Shown: positions 39,413-51,699 of the stretch, one piece after another
Position numbering within the stretch: the stretch's first letter is position 1
Layout of the letters: each line of letters begins with the position of its first letter
Assembly: GCA_973895155.1 (NCBI GenBank)
Contig: OZ316897.1
Span: 3,472,001-3,536,000 of the forward strand
Length of the DNA: 64,000 nt
Source: Marsupella aquatica
Taxonomy: Eukaryota > Marchantiophyta
Direction of reading: 5' to 3'
The notes under the pieces: model-generated
The model's database searches: none
Seen by the model: the letters and a program-made list of their open reading frames with translations, nothing else
What the model was told of the DNA's origin: nothing
Made by a program: the position numbers and the translations under genes

Positions 39413-39760
39413 CTTAGATGTACATGAAAGAAATCCGGATATTGCGGGAGCATATGTAAGCATTGTAGTATGTAAATGTGGCTGATTAGCCAACGTGGGA
39501 TTTAGGACAACACTTAGATGTACATGAAAGAAATCCGGATATTGCGGGAGCATATGTAAGCATTGTAGTATGTAAAGATATCAACAGCACTTAGATGTAC
39601 ATGAAAAAAATTTGGACATTGCGGGAGCATATGTAAGCGTTAACGTAGGATTTAGGACAGCACTTAGATGTACATGAAAGAAATCTGGATATTTCGGGAA
39701 CATATGTAAGCATTGTAGTATGTAAATGCGGCTGATCAGCCAACCTAGGATTTAAGTATC
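39413..39760. repeat. Four-copy irregular tandem repeat
   Basis: CACTTAGATGTACATGAAAG followed by AAATCCGGATATTGCGGGAG and CATATGTAAGC occurs four times (about 39413, 39511, 39590, 39661). Copies one, two and four add GCATTGTAGTATGTAAA, and spacer lengths differ, which suggests unequal exchange with deletion. Confidence 0.88.
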
Positions 39761-40300
39761 TCTTTTGATCCATCCATTATTTCCAGGTCTCTTTTCCTTG
39801 GACCTTCCCATGGAGCTGTCCTATGAATATTTATTTCTGACTATTTATTGTGGAGCCCATCGTATTCTCATCTTACTATAAAAGCGCCAACTGAGGTCTA
39901 CTTTTAAGAGCCTAGGTCTAGAGTGAAGCCTCTAAACCTTAACTCTATGACCATCATGTGTATGGGAAAAATTGGTGACATGACTATGATGTATGTCAAT
40001 TGATATATGCAAAAATTTTGTGATATTTTTTAAGTATGTACATTAAAAAATTATGGCACTATGGCCCCACCACAACATAGTGCATAGAAGATGGATGTGC
40101 ATACAAAACGACTGATGTGTACATAAAAGAATATGGTATATTACATATGATTATTAAAATGATAAGTTTTTTATCATTTTATCAACTTTAAAAGAATATG
40201 AATAAATAATATTTTTATTCTACTCTCCACTATTCACGGGGCTAGTGGTTAGTAAAAACGGAATGCTCTCTTCACAGGTTGACCAAAGGTCGGCGTGCAG

Positions 40301-42870
40301 TGTGATGTCAAGGAGTAGCTCTACCCGACGTGATCACTGATACTGCAAACAACGTCAGCACCCAATTTGTGAAACGAGCTGTTTGACCGCGGGGATGCAC
40401 GTCCGCCCATGAAACCCACCCGAGGAGGATTGCAGTCTTTCAACTGAACGCTGCTTTGATGAGCTGTTGTGTAGTTCTTCTCATTTCTTCTCCCATTGAA
40501 AGACTGGTCACCACCTAAGTGCATCGGAATTCAAAGCTTAAAAAACTTGGGTCGTCTGTGTGGAAAGTGCGTCTGGATCACTGATTAACGGTTCTGATCG
40601 AGGCAAAAGCCCAAGTTGAGTGCGAGAAAATCATAAGTGTCACAATGACGTCATCACTACTCCACATGATGTTCCATCTTAACTATCAGGTGAATCCAAT
40701 CATAAGCAACATAAATACCACGCTAATCAGAAACAATCACCGGATAGCAGAAGAGAATCCATGCAACCAAACTGTCGAGATCTTCAATTCTCTACAAATT
40801 CTAAAGTGATCTGCAGAACAATCATTTCACTTTGAAATTTTGACTTTGCTTCCTCTTCTCGGAAAAGGACCTCGACAGCGAACGTCTCTTCCTGAATTTG
40901 GAATGATACTTTTGAAGCGAGTCAATGATCACAATACGATTTGTTTCAGCAAGTTCAGTTGATGGCATTGGTTCTTCTCGTCCGTCAGCATTTAAGTTTG
41001 CTTCCCGTTCGTTGAGGTTTCGATGGTTTTCCCATCATTTGTATTTTTTTAACACGTTAAATGTAAACCCTGGTTCCTTTACAGACGATTGTTATGTGCA
41101 TCGTCTGTAAATTAAAAGGCAACTTTTATCCACACAGTCGCTCGCTCGTCTGTACTTTGGGAGGTTTTTTGTTTGGTTGCCTCTAGCGATTTCAAAGAAT
41201 TACATTCCACAAAACAACATACAGAAGGGGGCACAGAAGGATAACACCCAAAGTCATTTTGACAGGTATTGTGTCTGGTCCAAATTCCACTCTAACGGCA
41301 GCTACTACTACATGGGGAATACTTCTCAGGCTGATGTGGTAGTAAACGAGTATCTGCCATACCTTCCCATTTGGTTGAAATTAATGCGGCCCAGAGCATA
41401 TTGAGGACTCCAGTGATTATTGAATGTTTGGCAAAAGTCATCGAGATGCGACGGAATGAAGTGATACCATTTTGAGTTTGCCGTCATCAAAACGAGCAAG
41501 GGGCCCGAAAGTGACTAGGAGGGAGATGGGTCAGGGAATCGCAGAAAGGGAAACGTCTAAGAACAGTTGGAGACTTCGCAGTGGAGAAGTTCATGAAAAG
41601 AGACGAAGACAGATGGCATTTTATTCGAAGGGCCGAGTGAGTAGGTGAAATGATTTGGTCTAACCGTGAGAAAGTCGAAAGTTAGGGAAACATCTAAGAA
41701 CAGTTGGAGACTTCGCAGTGGAGAAGTTCATGAAAAGAGACGAAGACAGATGGCTTTTTATTCGAAGGGCCGAGTGAGTAGGTGAAATGATTTGGTCTAA
41801 CCGAGAGAAAGTCGAAAGTTGAGTTTGACTGGATCTACTTTCTCTAGAGAGTGATTGTCAGATTGTCCCTCTGGACTTGCTGAAATATGAAGTTGATAAA
41901 CCTGCAGACTTCAATTGCGTCACCATGATTTTGAGTTTCATGCAATCAATCTACTCTTTCTTATGGAAGATTGCTCAAGACTAAAATCCTTTCCAATTCA
42001 AGTGATTCTCGTCTTTCCTAGGCCCATTCTGTGTTCAAGTGGAACGAACTTATCGGGTCTTGCTTGACATGACCTGCACTCCTGCAGCTACCATCAGCTA
42101 CCATTATTGGGGGCCAGCATCGCGGTCATCATGGTTTGAAACTTCGAATCCAGGAAGGGGAAGAGTTTGAACGACGCTCGCTGGGAAACTGTACTTTGTC
42201 GATATACGTTTCGCATTCTGGTTACTGTATTGTCATTCACAGTTGATAGAAAGCTCCATACACAGATAATCCATGCAAATAGAGCTTTCCTGTAAAACTC
42301 TCCCATTATCAATGCACCCTGTATTCTAATTTGTTAGGTTGTAACATTCGATACCACATGTTACCACGACCTTTGGTTTGCTAGGGTAACGCTGTTTGCA
42401 ATAAGTGTTTGAAATGTCCAGGAATTTTTCGATTCGGAGGCGCCCTTTACTGGAAGTTTTGGGCATGAACCTATGTTGAGGTGGAGGACAGTTCGCTTTG
42501 CACGACATGCGGCAACTTACTCTTGTCCACGATTGGTCACTTCGAGAGGTGGAAATTTTTGTGAGGGTTCGAAATACTCGTGTGTCATTCGCGAGGTATC
42601 TCGATATTCCTATCCTATTCAATCATAACTTCCATCAAACTAGTTAAATTTGCTCTGTACAGACGATGAAACAACTTCACTGGTGAAAAGCTTCCACAAG
42701 AGCCTCCTTTACGGTAACTTACTCTCTGAATTGGAACAAAGTTTTCCGCCAATCTCCCTAATTATTCCGGTCCAGGCAGGCTACTCCCCGTAACAGTCGA
42801 TCCAAGTCGATCCCGGTTTCACTTTAATTCCTTGGAATGAGCGCTTTGCCGATCGAGCAATCTGAGCAAT
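40301..42870. other. Non-coding region, nothing recognised
   Basis: Composition is closer to that of the gene region than the neighbouring AT-rich DNA, but frames are short and match no family I know. A 137-bp tandem duplication lies at 41548-41821 and a small hairpin (ACAGACGAT, ATCGTCTGT) at 41081-41110. Confidence 0.45.
41548..41821. repeat. Two-copy tandem repeat (137-bp period)
   Basis: GGGAAACGTCTAAGAACAGT at 41548 recurs at 41685 and the two copies are nearly identical through GAAGACAGATGGC and GAGAAAGTCGAAAGTT. The high identity suggests a recent duplication. Confidence 0.92.
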
Positions 42871-43167
42871 AACATCAACCATTTGAGGCCTGTGAAGCAA
42901 CTGGTTCCAGGTTTCTTTCGCTTTTCTTTCGCTTTTCTTTTGCGAAGAACCTCAATGGAAGCCTTGTGGAGAAATCTGGGCAATGTAACGTGGAGCGTTT
43001 GGGGCTTGTGACGCAGTTCTGGATCATGCCGGTCCAGACACGCTCTTCTCCATCCAGGTTGCCGAGGTGACGAGTAGCCGTTTCAGACCGAGCCAATAAT
43101 GATTGAACATGCAGTCCGCATCCTTTGCCAAGCGCCAGCCTCCGCCAGAGAATTGCGCTCGGGCCCT

Positions 43168-43660
43168 GTAAGCGCGGGAGCCTCCATACCGCACGCACAC
43201 AATTGTGAACCACTCTACACTAAAAGTAGAATCAGCAGGACCAGTTCTCTAGAGTAGGGTTCAACCGAGCGAATCGGCACTAAAATTAAACAATGGTAGC
43301 ACAACAAAAAGACTTGATCGGCCTCTCCAAGGAAACGAACGCTGACGAGACTACGTGAGGCTGCGTGCGGGAGCCTCCATACCGCACGCACACAACGGAG
43401 AGAGTGCGAAAAGCAGAACACGAAAAGCTCGTGCGGAAGCTTTCAAGGAGGAAAAAACAAAAAAAAACTCGTGCAGAAGCGTGATCGAGGTCTACAAATG
43501 TGAAAAGCTTTCAAGGAGGAAAAAAAAAAAAAAAACTCTTGCAGAAACGTGATCGAGGTCTACAAATGTGAAACCACTCTACACTAAAAGTAGAATCAGC
43601 AGGATCGGTTCTCTAGAGTAGGGTTCAACCTAGCGAATCTGCACTAAAAATAAATAATTA
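43168..43660. repeat. Complex tandem repeats flanking an LTR element
   Basis: CGGGAGCCTCCATACCGCAC occurs at about 43167 and 43369. ACCACTCTACACTAAAAGTA at about 43208 recurs at 43572 (364-bp period). GCTTTCAAGGAGGAAAAAA with GTGATCGAGGTCTACAAATG forms a shorter tandem at 43438-43570. The sequence AGCACAACAAAAAGACTTGA at 43298 recurs right of the LTR element at 47637, so the element inserted into this repeat. Confidence 0.82.
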
Positions 43661-43665
43661 TACAC

Positions 43666-43807
43666 GGTTGAGGAATGATCTGGAAAATGATAATGAGATT
43701 CCTCTCTATAGAATGAATAGGTGCATCTCTATGTATAGTCTCCGTCCGAGTTATCCTATAGGATAACTATGGTTAAGGTAACCATGGAGTCTAGTTAGGG
43801 TATAACA
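43666..43807 (-). repeat. LTR (3' LTR on the minus strand), 142 bp
   Basis: It matches 47495-47636 across AGATTCCTCTCTATAGAATG equivalents and GTCTCCGTCCGAGTTATCCT. It lies beside the polypurine tract CCCCCTT on the plus strand at 43810-43816. Confidence 0.88.
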
Positions 43808-45734
43808 TTCCCCCTTGGCTATATAGTGATAGACAAAAAGTCTTCTAACTAGATTATCATGCTTATAAACATGGCATGATTTGAGTACAAATGAGGAAGG
43901 TACTGCCTCGTTAAAACCTTTAACAGCTCTAAAAAAACTCTATCAGGGTAACAAAGAAGAAAAAAAATATCTTGGCTCTAAAGGAAAAAGAGTACAGCCC
44001 TGTCGGTCCTCAAGTGTGTTGAACTAAGACGTCATTCGCAACGACCATACAACCATGACTTATTCCATGCACACGTAGTCGACACAATCTCTACGTGGTT
44101 CACCTCTTCTCCAAGGCTACGTCCACACGAACACTCAAGCTTTACTTCAAGAGTAAACGAACACACATGCTCTCCCTCTTCCTCAAGTTGCTACGTTACA
44201 AAATGAGTAAGCACCACTCACCAGCGGCTTACACTAGCCCATATACAAGGTCACACACGACTAACCTAACCTCAGCTAAGACCCTAACTGTGGTTAGCCT
44301 AAGTGCCGTAACCTTTGAGTCACAAGACTAAGAGCAATCCTTAACAAAGTGAATCCGGTGGTATGTGGAGTTAACAGCAACAACTCCACTCCGTCAAAAT
44401 GAACAAGTTGTCGTATGCTCAACGACTCAACAACAATGCGACATGTCTCCAAATCGCTCACCATCGCGCATACATGCGCACATACATCCTCGCATCGAAT
44501 ACAAATTAAAACATATATGAAAAAATGATTAGTAATTAAGTTATTATCATAAAATTACTTGTCCGTGGCTCATCTGCGCATAGTGTAATTAAAAGTATAA
44601 TAATAAATAATGTCATCTCGTGCAACTGAGTGCGTAAAGTATGGGATGTAAAAGGTCCGAAAAATATGATCTCCCCCTCAAAACAAGGTTTCGAGGAATA
44701 TATTATTCTCGTAAAACTCAAATATCGAAACTCTCCCTTAGAGTTCAAGGACTCCTAATTAGATTCTTAAATAGAAGGTTCTTGTGCAAAATGCACAATT
44801 CGCAAGCGTGTGTAGTCGACACACAAGGAAATCTCTCAATCTTAGATTTCAAAAACATGTAGTATCAAATAGTTTTTATGTGAAAAATAATCTGCAGCAC
44901 CAAAGGGTGTGCATTCACAACACCAGCGGGTGTGTGTATAATATGGCACGTCTGCCCTGCACGTGAGCAGTTCTCATATTTTGACAAAAAGTGTCAAGTC
45001 AATATAACTTCACAAATAACCCTGTGGAATCCGAACATTCAGTCGAACGTCCATGTGTGTCATAGCACAGAGAAATGCTAGCTCAAAATGATTCGCTATC
45101 TTGCGGAGGTAAAGTGATATTCATAAACGTCAAACAACTCCGCATAAAAATAGTTTAGAGCTAGTGATAGTCAAAAGATCCCACTTAATGACCAAGTACC
45201 AAAATGTGCTCGTAGTGGGTAAATCAAGTGTGATTGGGGTTTGAGAAAATAAACTTTCTCCCCCTAAATATGCATTTTATGCATATATTATAGTTGAAAC
45301 TAAGCTAGAATTAAGTTGGACCGGACAAAGTTATGGGGTTTGCCCATATTAACCCCTCATTACTCATTCTGATTTGAGTTTACTTTGGGTTTCTAAATAT
45401 TCGCAGTTAAACCCCTAAAGGGTTATTGATTATCCGCTTTTGGATATGGCCGGAAATTAAGGTCATGGAACTAACCTGAAGTACTGTACCTTAGATTATT
45501 CTGGATCTTTCGTGAGAAACATATCTGTCATCGATCACTGGATCTCAGAAAATCTATACCTTACCAAAATACCTCAAAAACTAGGTCATAGAGCATGGTT
45601 AAAGGTATGGTATTAATTCTATACTTAAAAACTATCATCCCACCGAACAATGGCTATAAAAGCTCTCGTTGGAGTTGTTTATGGTGTAAAGACCATAAGG
45701 ATAAGGCCCTTAAGTAAGATATTGCCCTAATGTA

Positions 45735-46250
45735 GGGTGTAAATGGGTGTAAACCCATGTCAATTGGTGTAAAAGTTGTAAATGGTCAATTTACACACAC
45801 AAAGTGTATGGACCAAAGTTTACTCCCCCTGATGGTGTAAATTGGTGTAAACCAGTGTAAATGCTATAAGCAAGTGTAATCTGGTGTAACCAGTGTAAAC
45901 AAGTATAAACCCAATGTAAAGCATGGGATTATACAATGGTAAGACATACACCAGTGTAAACTGGTGTCATGAGGTATAATCTAGAATGGTATCATTAGGT
46001 GTAAACTAGGGGTGTAAATGGTGTAAAAACCATTTTGTGATTGAAGTGGGTGTAACAACCACTTTGTAAATGGAAAGTAGAGGTATTTGGTATAAAACCA
46101 TTATTTACAATGTGCAAAGTCAAGTAAGGGTGGTATGACATGTAAATATGTCAAATGCATGTAAAGCATGTGTTGCACATGTAAGGCATGTTAATGTATG
46201 CAAATTCAACAAGTGACATGTAATTTCCCTAAACCAGTTGATGTGTTTAC
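45735..46250. repeat. Low-complexity GTGTAAA-rich stretch
   Basis: More than twenty irregular occurrences of GTGTAAA or its variants (TGGTGTAAAC, GGTATAAAC, ATGTAAAG) are spread over about 500 bases inside the LTR element. The spacing is not fixed, so it is a degenerate simple repeat rather than a clean array. Confidence 0.7.
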
Positions 46251-47494
46251 ATGTGTAAATTGTTGTGTAAATTTGCAATGTGCACTTATCTTTTTCCATT
46301 TCATTTGTTTATCCATAAGTGCAAAACATCCGTTGTCAACAAGATTTTCTTTGTTAATATGTGCATATATGGATAGTTTTTCAAAATTGAAGATTTTGCA
46401 CTGAAACACATGGGATTCTCTTGTCTTTGGATAAGTGCACCCAAGCATTTGTATTTCAGAAACTCTTTACTATACTGTGCATTTAATGAGGGTTGCACTT
46501 ATCTGGTGTTCGAGTTTTTCTCGAGGATTTTGAGATCGAATGTTGCATGTTTAAGTCACTCATGTGTGTCTCTTGAAATCTCACTTGTCGCTTTGGCTCA
46601 TTCGTTGATTGCGATCAGCTTCTCAGGCTCATTCTTGGACAAGCACAACATTCCATATTTAGGATTCAGAAAATGCTATCAGATCTAGACCCCACAATGA
46701 TGATTCGTTTCTTTCGCTGGATGCCATCTCCCGTACGTTCACAACCAAAGCCAAGATGTTCTTCCTCCACAACATTTGCTTCTATCTTCTCCAATTTGAT
46801 ACGATTGTATCAAATGGCTCCTATTGGAATCTTCATTGAATCAGCAAACGGCCAATTCAACATCCATGTTTGGGCTCTTGTAATGCCTGTACTTCACTCG
46901 ATCGTGTGTAATGGGCATTTCCTTTCATCCTTTATGGCTCGCAGATCGACCAACAAGAAACTGTCAGCGGTTGAGCAACATTGTGAAATTCAGGGAAAGA
47001 GAAGGCGCCTGCGTTCGTCCCTTAATTTTTCTTATGATCCCGATCGGGTCCTGATTTGCTCTCGATCCGCCCGGCTTCAACTCATCGCCTCGAGTGATTT
47101 AGGTTGATCTGGCCTGGTTGGGTAGAAGGAAGCAGTGCAACTGAACTCGATCTCTCTTGCCTCAGCCATAGCTTTCCACTTGACTCAAATCATTGCCTTG
47201 AATACTGCTTTCCCACACGATCTTCAGAATCACCCTTCAAAACAAAATTTATTTTGATCATATCACAGCCTTCATAAGTTTGCTCTCGGCGCGACCACAA
47301 TGCTACATCCTGTCGTTGCTTCAACGTGACCATGTTCTCTTGGTGGTTCAAACTACTAGCCTTCTCACTCCCAATTCAATTCTCCTCCATAACTTGGAAA
47401 TCCTTAAGAGAACATTCATTCATCATAGCCATAGGGAAATTCCTAAAAAAAAGTCATGAACAAGCTCAGCTGGTCTAGAGTCGTGCTGATAACG

Positions 47495-47636
47495 TGTTGA
47501 GGAATGATGTGGGAAATGATAATAAGATTCCTCTCTATAGAATGAATGGGTGCATCTCTATGTATAGTCTCCGTCCGAGTTATCCTATACGGTAACTATG
47601 GTTAAGGTAACCATGGAGTCTAGTTAGGGTATAACA
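47495..47636 (-). repeat. LTR (5' LTR on the minus strand), 142 bp
   Basis: TGTTGAGGAATGATG through TAGTTAGGGTATAACA on the plus strand. The adjoining plus-strand TCGTGCTGATAACG is the complement of the primer-binding site. Confidence 0.9.
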
Positions 47637-50600
47637 AGCACAACAAAAAGACTTGATGTGCCTCTCCAACTCTCCAAGTAAACGAACGATGACGAGACGC
47701 TGGCTACCTTGTGTGAAGTAGAACATTCTAAGAATATATATTTTTAAATATATTAATTTATGAGCATGAGATCTCCCCTAGGTGGACTTTCAGATTAGCG
47801 CTAGTGGGGTCTCTTTCTAAGTGGGAAAGTAGGAAAAAAATTCCATTATGTAATTTTGACCCAAAGTGGATAACACTTTTACTGGGACGGCCAATTTGCA
47901 CATTAAAAAACATCTGTACTCTCTTGGGGCTGAATTTTTTTTAAAAACCTTACAAATTAATATTTGGAATGCCAAGAAATCTAGAGCCATTAGTCTTAAC
48001 TGAGCTTAGGGTATTACAGCTTTCAAATTAGACCAATGCAATCAGGGATATATAGCTGGCACATTCTAATACACATTTATTTTAATTTATTCACAATAAA
48101 GTATAATTTATGCAACACAAATTATCATTTCTTATTCAAGATTATTGAAATAATAATTATAAAAAAGTACATATCATTAAAGTGAAGAGATGTACGATAC
48201 TATGTGGGTGAAACAAGTACATTAACTTGAATGTACAAGTGAGTGTACCTTGTAGGTCCAGTATTTTGTGATGAAAATAAAATAAACTAATTTTGTACCT
48301 TTCTAAATTTGGGGGGCTTTCTATTTAGGTAGGGGCTCTGTTTAGTTGACATCTACTAACCTATAAACCATAAGCAATGGAATTTTCTTAAACAATAGAT
48401 ATATAAGTTACAGGGCATTGTTGGATAGTGTCCTACAGTAATTGCCTGATCGAGTTTGGAGAGTTTACCTTCTCAATGAATTCTCATAAAAAGAGGAGTG
48501 CCTATAGCATAAATAAATAGTCAAACTAGACAACTTAGTTAAACTAACGTGTCATACTAAAAATATTAATAGAAATTTAAGCAACATACTTAAAACTAAG
48601 TACATGAAAAAATTAAAGGGGTTGGAAGAAATCACTAAATTCAGAAAAATATAAACAAAAAGCATAGAATAGACCAAATTGACATAAAAATATGTAACAA
48701 ACAATTCTAATAAGACAAGATAACCAAAGTGAGTATGGCCATATAACAGCATCAAAAAAATTGGACAAATGCAATTTGTAATCAGGGATTAAACCAACAC
48801 AATTTAGAGATCAAATTTTAGGATTCACAACTGGGAAATGCTAGTGTAAATCATTAGTTGACTGAACATCATGAAGTAGTAAACTTGATCCCGTAACCCC
48901 CAGTAGGGTACTTGGGAACAATTAAAACTTACAATATTCTCCCACGTACAGGAAAAGGCTCAGTCTACCAAGCAGTCATAAAAACGACTTTTGGCTAGAT
49001 ATTAAAAAAACCTGGCTAATGTTTCTAAAGACCCCTAGCTAGAATCTGACAAACTTCCTTAAATCTAGGGAGAGCTAATGGTACATGAATCTCACAAAAC
49101 TATATAAAAACTATTCTTAGATTTTTTGTTTCACCACAATTAAGTAGAAACCTTTAAAAATAGGTTGGCAGGGAACAAGGCTGCTGGTACCAGAGGGTTG
49201 CAGGAGTGGACTAGACTCGAGTTACATGGAATGTGCAAGACTGCAAGGGCTTCAAGGACTGGGCGCAACAAGTCCCTCGGAAAAGAAGGGACCTACTGTA
49301 GTGGGGGGTTTATTTCCCTGAAGAGACCCTGTCAAGTCTTTGGTTTAAATATAGGGGCATCAAATATTTTCTCTTGCATGAGGTCAGACTTTATTTAGTA
49401 GACAGGTCCGAATGCTTCGATTCGATGCTTCCAAGGTATGCATGATTTGAATATATGCTCTGGTGTAGGAAGGAGGGCCATCAGTACAGAATTCCCCAAG
49501 CTGGATTCCTGGCATGGCAAGAGTCACGCCACGCTCTTCACACTTTTGTGGTAAATTTGTTTCTGTATTGAATGAGGGGAAATGTCAGTTCTTCTACTAA
49601 ATATGTTTCTGCATGGAACAGTCAGTTTTTCCTACAGGTTTGAGCCACTAGTAGGGTCAGGGAGTCAATAGCCCAGTCACTAGTCACTCATGGCATCGTC
49701 GCCTCATCAGGTTTCCTCAGAATCTTTGGGCTCATTTGGCTATTAGTAGTGATGGTTTTCCCATGCTGTCTACCCTTCATGCGCTCTTTTGGCTTTGGAA
49801 CCTTGTGTCCATTTTTTCATTCTTTGGGAGATATTTATCTAATTTTTTTGGTTAGGACAATCAAAAACTATAATAAAAGATCCTGCCACTTTTTAAAGTA
49901 GTAGTAGTTTTGTGTTTTTGATGCCAAAGAAAAGGAAACAATTAGTTGGTGAACCCCCTTGCCTACATTTTTTAGGCCTTGTTTGAGTAAAAATAATGTA
50001 TGTAATATTAGCTTTAACTCAAGTTGTGAGAAGCTATTATGGTCCAAATGCTCTGGTATCACAGATTATTATGATGAGAAAGTTTTACTAATTTAAGTGA
50101 AAGTATAGGAGGAACTACCTCACAAAATGTGATTTTGCAATCTTATGCATAATGATTAGTAAAATGAGGGCTTTTAGCTTGAGTTTGAGAGGCTAATATG
50201 GTCCATAATGCTTTGCTAGGAGACATTAAAACACATAAGATCTATGAGATATTTTAACTAATTTTAGAACATTAATTAATAAACCCAAGGCACAGTTTTT
50301 TTTAAGTTAATTGATTTGGGCATTGAATGACACTATATTTGACCACTAAAGTGCCCTGGGCACTCAATTTGAGTTGAGAAGACTACTTTATCAAGATCAA
50401 TTGAGAAATATGCTTTCTCAACAACAAACCCTAAGCTTTGTAGTAGTTGAGTTCTGTTTGTACAATATTTGTCGCCCAATTTGTCAATGTACTTTCAAAT
50501 AATTGGAAATTCTGACTGGATATTTCACTAAAGTCTAACTTTGGCAAGTTTTAAACTAGAGTTTACTAGCCTCGTGACCTTGACATAACTATTCACCAAA

Positions 50601-51690
50601 TGGAGAAGGGCAGAGCTTAAGCTTTAAGAAGAGAGAAATATGCTTAGGAAAGGAAGCTGGTAATCATATATGTTGTGTTGGACAAGCAGGATAGACTTTA
50701 CAGTTTGCATTGTTTAGATTAGATTTTCTCACGAAATCATTGTGGATCCATTCAGCGATGGCCTGATCAGTTTGACAGTTTACTTTGCTTTGCAGGCCAA
50801 AGTCGGCCATAACTATGGTTAACACAAGCAATTATCAAAATCAGGTCTTTTCCCTACATGCAACCAAATTCTCAAGCTAAGAGAGTCAATAGTCAATCTA
50901 TGGCAGTCCATTTGAAACCAGATCAATATCTGATCAAATGAACTTTATCAATTCATTGAGTTCAAGTTATGACCATAGTTGGCAGTTTGCCTTAATTGCA
51001 AAAGGCCGGAAATCTTACTCCATGTGCCAATAACCCTTTAACAAGGAAGTTATCAAAGTCATTGCAACTTTTTAAATCTTTGAATTTAATTTTTAAAATT
51101 GGATATGTAATTAAAACAGTTACATAGTGACAGTTTTATCGGTCTTGCTCTTTGCATTTCTAAATTTTTACATTTCTTTTTACAGCATGGCGTCCCAAAA
51201 TTTACACCCAAATTCGAGCCCAAATTGACACAAACACAAATGAAAACTATAAGTTTGATTCACAAAACTGACGAGTCTTGTTTGTTGCAGGTGTTGACAT
51301 GGCACGCTCTGGTGCCATGCTAGGAATTTTGGAAGGGACCTCTCATGGGGATCCGTAAAGATGGAAGAGAAAATCTGAAAAATAAAATAAAAACAGCAAG
51401 CCACTGTAAGGCAAACGTGGAGGGGTGGAAGAACACTTCTTCATCCTCTCCTCCCTCCTCCCCACTTTGCGAGTACAGCCCCTAGCCCAATTGATCCTCA
51501 CCTGACTCTCCTCACTCTCCTTGGCACTACACTTCCTGGTCCAAGCCCTTGTCCTTCTATGTACTCGCCTCTTCCCAATGTCCTCCCGAGTGCTATGCAA
51601 TGTAAGTACAATTTATTAGCATCTATACTCGCCCCTTGGTTCTCAAATGAGTACACTATGAGAACATGTACACTATGAAAAACTGAGCAA
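47637..51690. other. AT-rich region, nothing recognised
   Basis: Four kilobases of AT-rich DNA without a recognisable gene, RNA or complete element. The first 60 bases match sequence left of the LTR element. Several short phrases such as ATTATGTAATTTTGACCC and TTCTAAGTGGGAAAGT resemble the inverted-repeat element at 51.7 kb and may be remnants of the same family. Confidence 0.45.
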
Positions 51691-51699
51691 TGGGTTTGG

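Larger units (their letters stand above)
38999..40300. other. AT-rich intergenic region
   Basis: No gene is recognised. The region contains the repeats at 39245-39310 and 39413-39760 and otherwise AT-rich unique sequence. Confidence 0.5.
43666..47636 (-). mobile_element. Minus-strand LTR retrotransposon without coding capacity
   Basis: Two 142-bp LTRs (43666-43807 and 47495-47636) share nearly all bases. On the minus strand each begins TGTTATACCCTAAC and ends CAACA or a variant. The primer site follows the right-hand LTR (CGTTATCAGCACGAC on the minus strand) and a polypurine tract AAGGGGGAA precedes the left-hand LTR, fixing the orientation. The interior of 3.7 kb has no gag or pol frame and contains a GTGTAAA-rich stretch. 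Target-site duplications are not clear. This is a non-autonomous or decayed element; Copia affinity is a guess from the primer site. Confidence 0.85.

Noticed and set aside
46673-47107. 144-codon plus-strand frame inside the LTR element
   Set aside because: It runs opposite to the element's orientation and has no recognisable domain.
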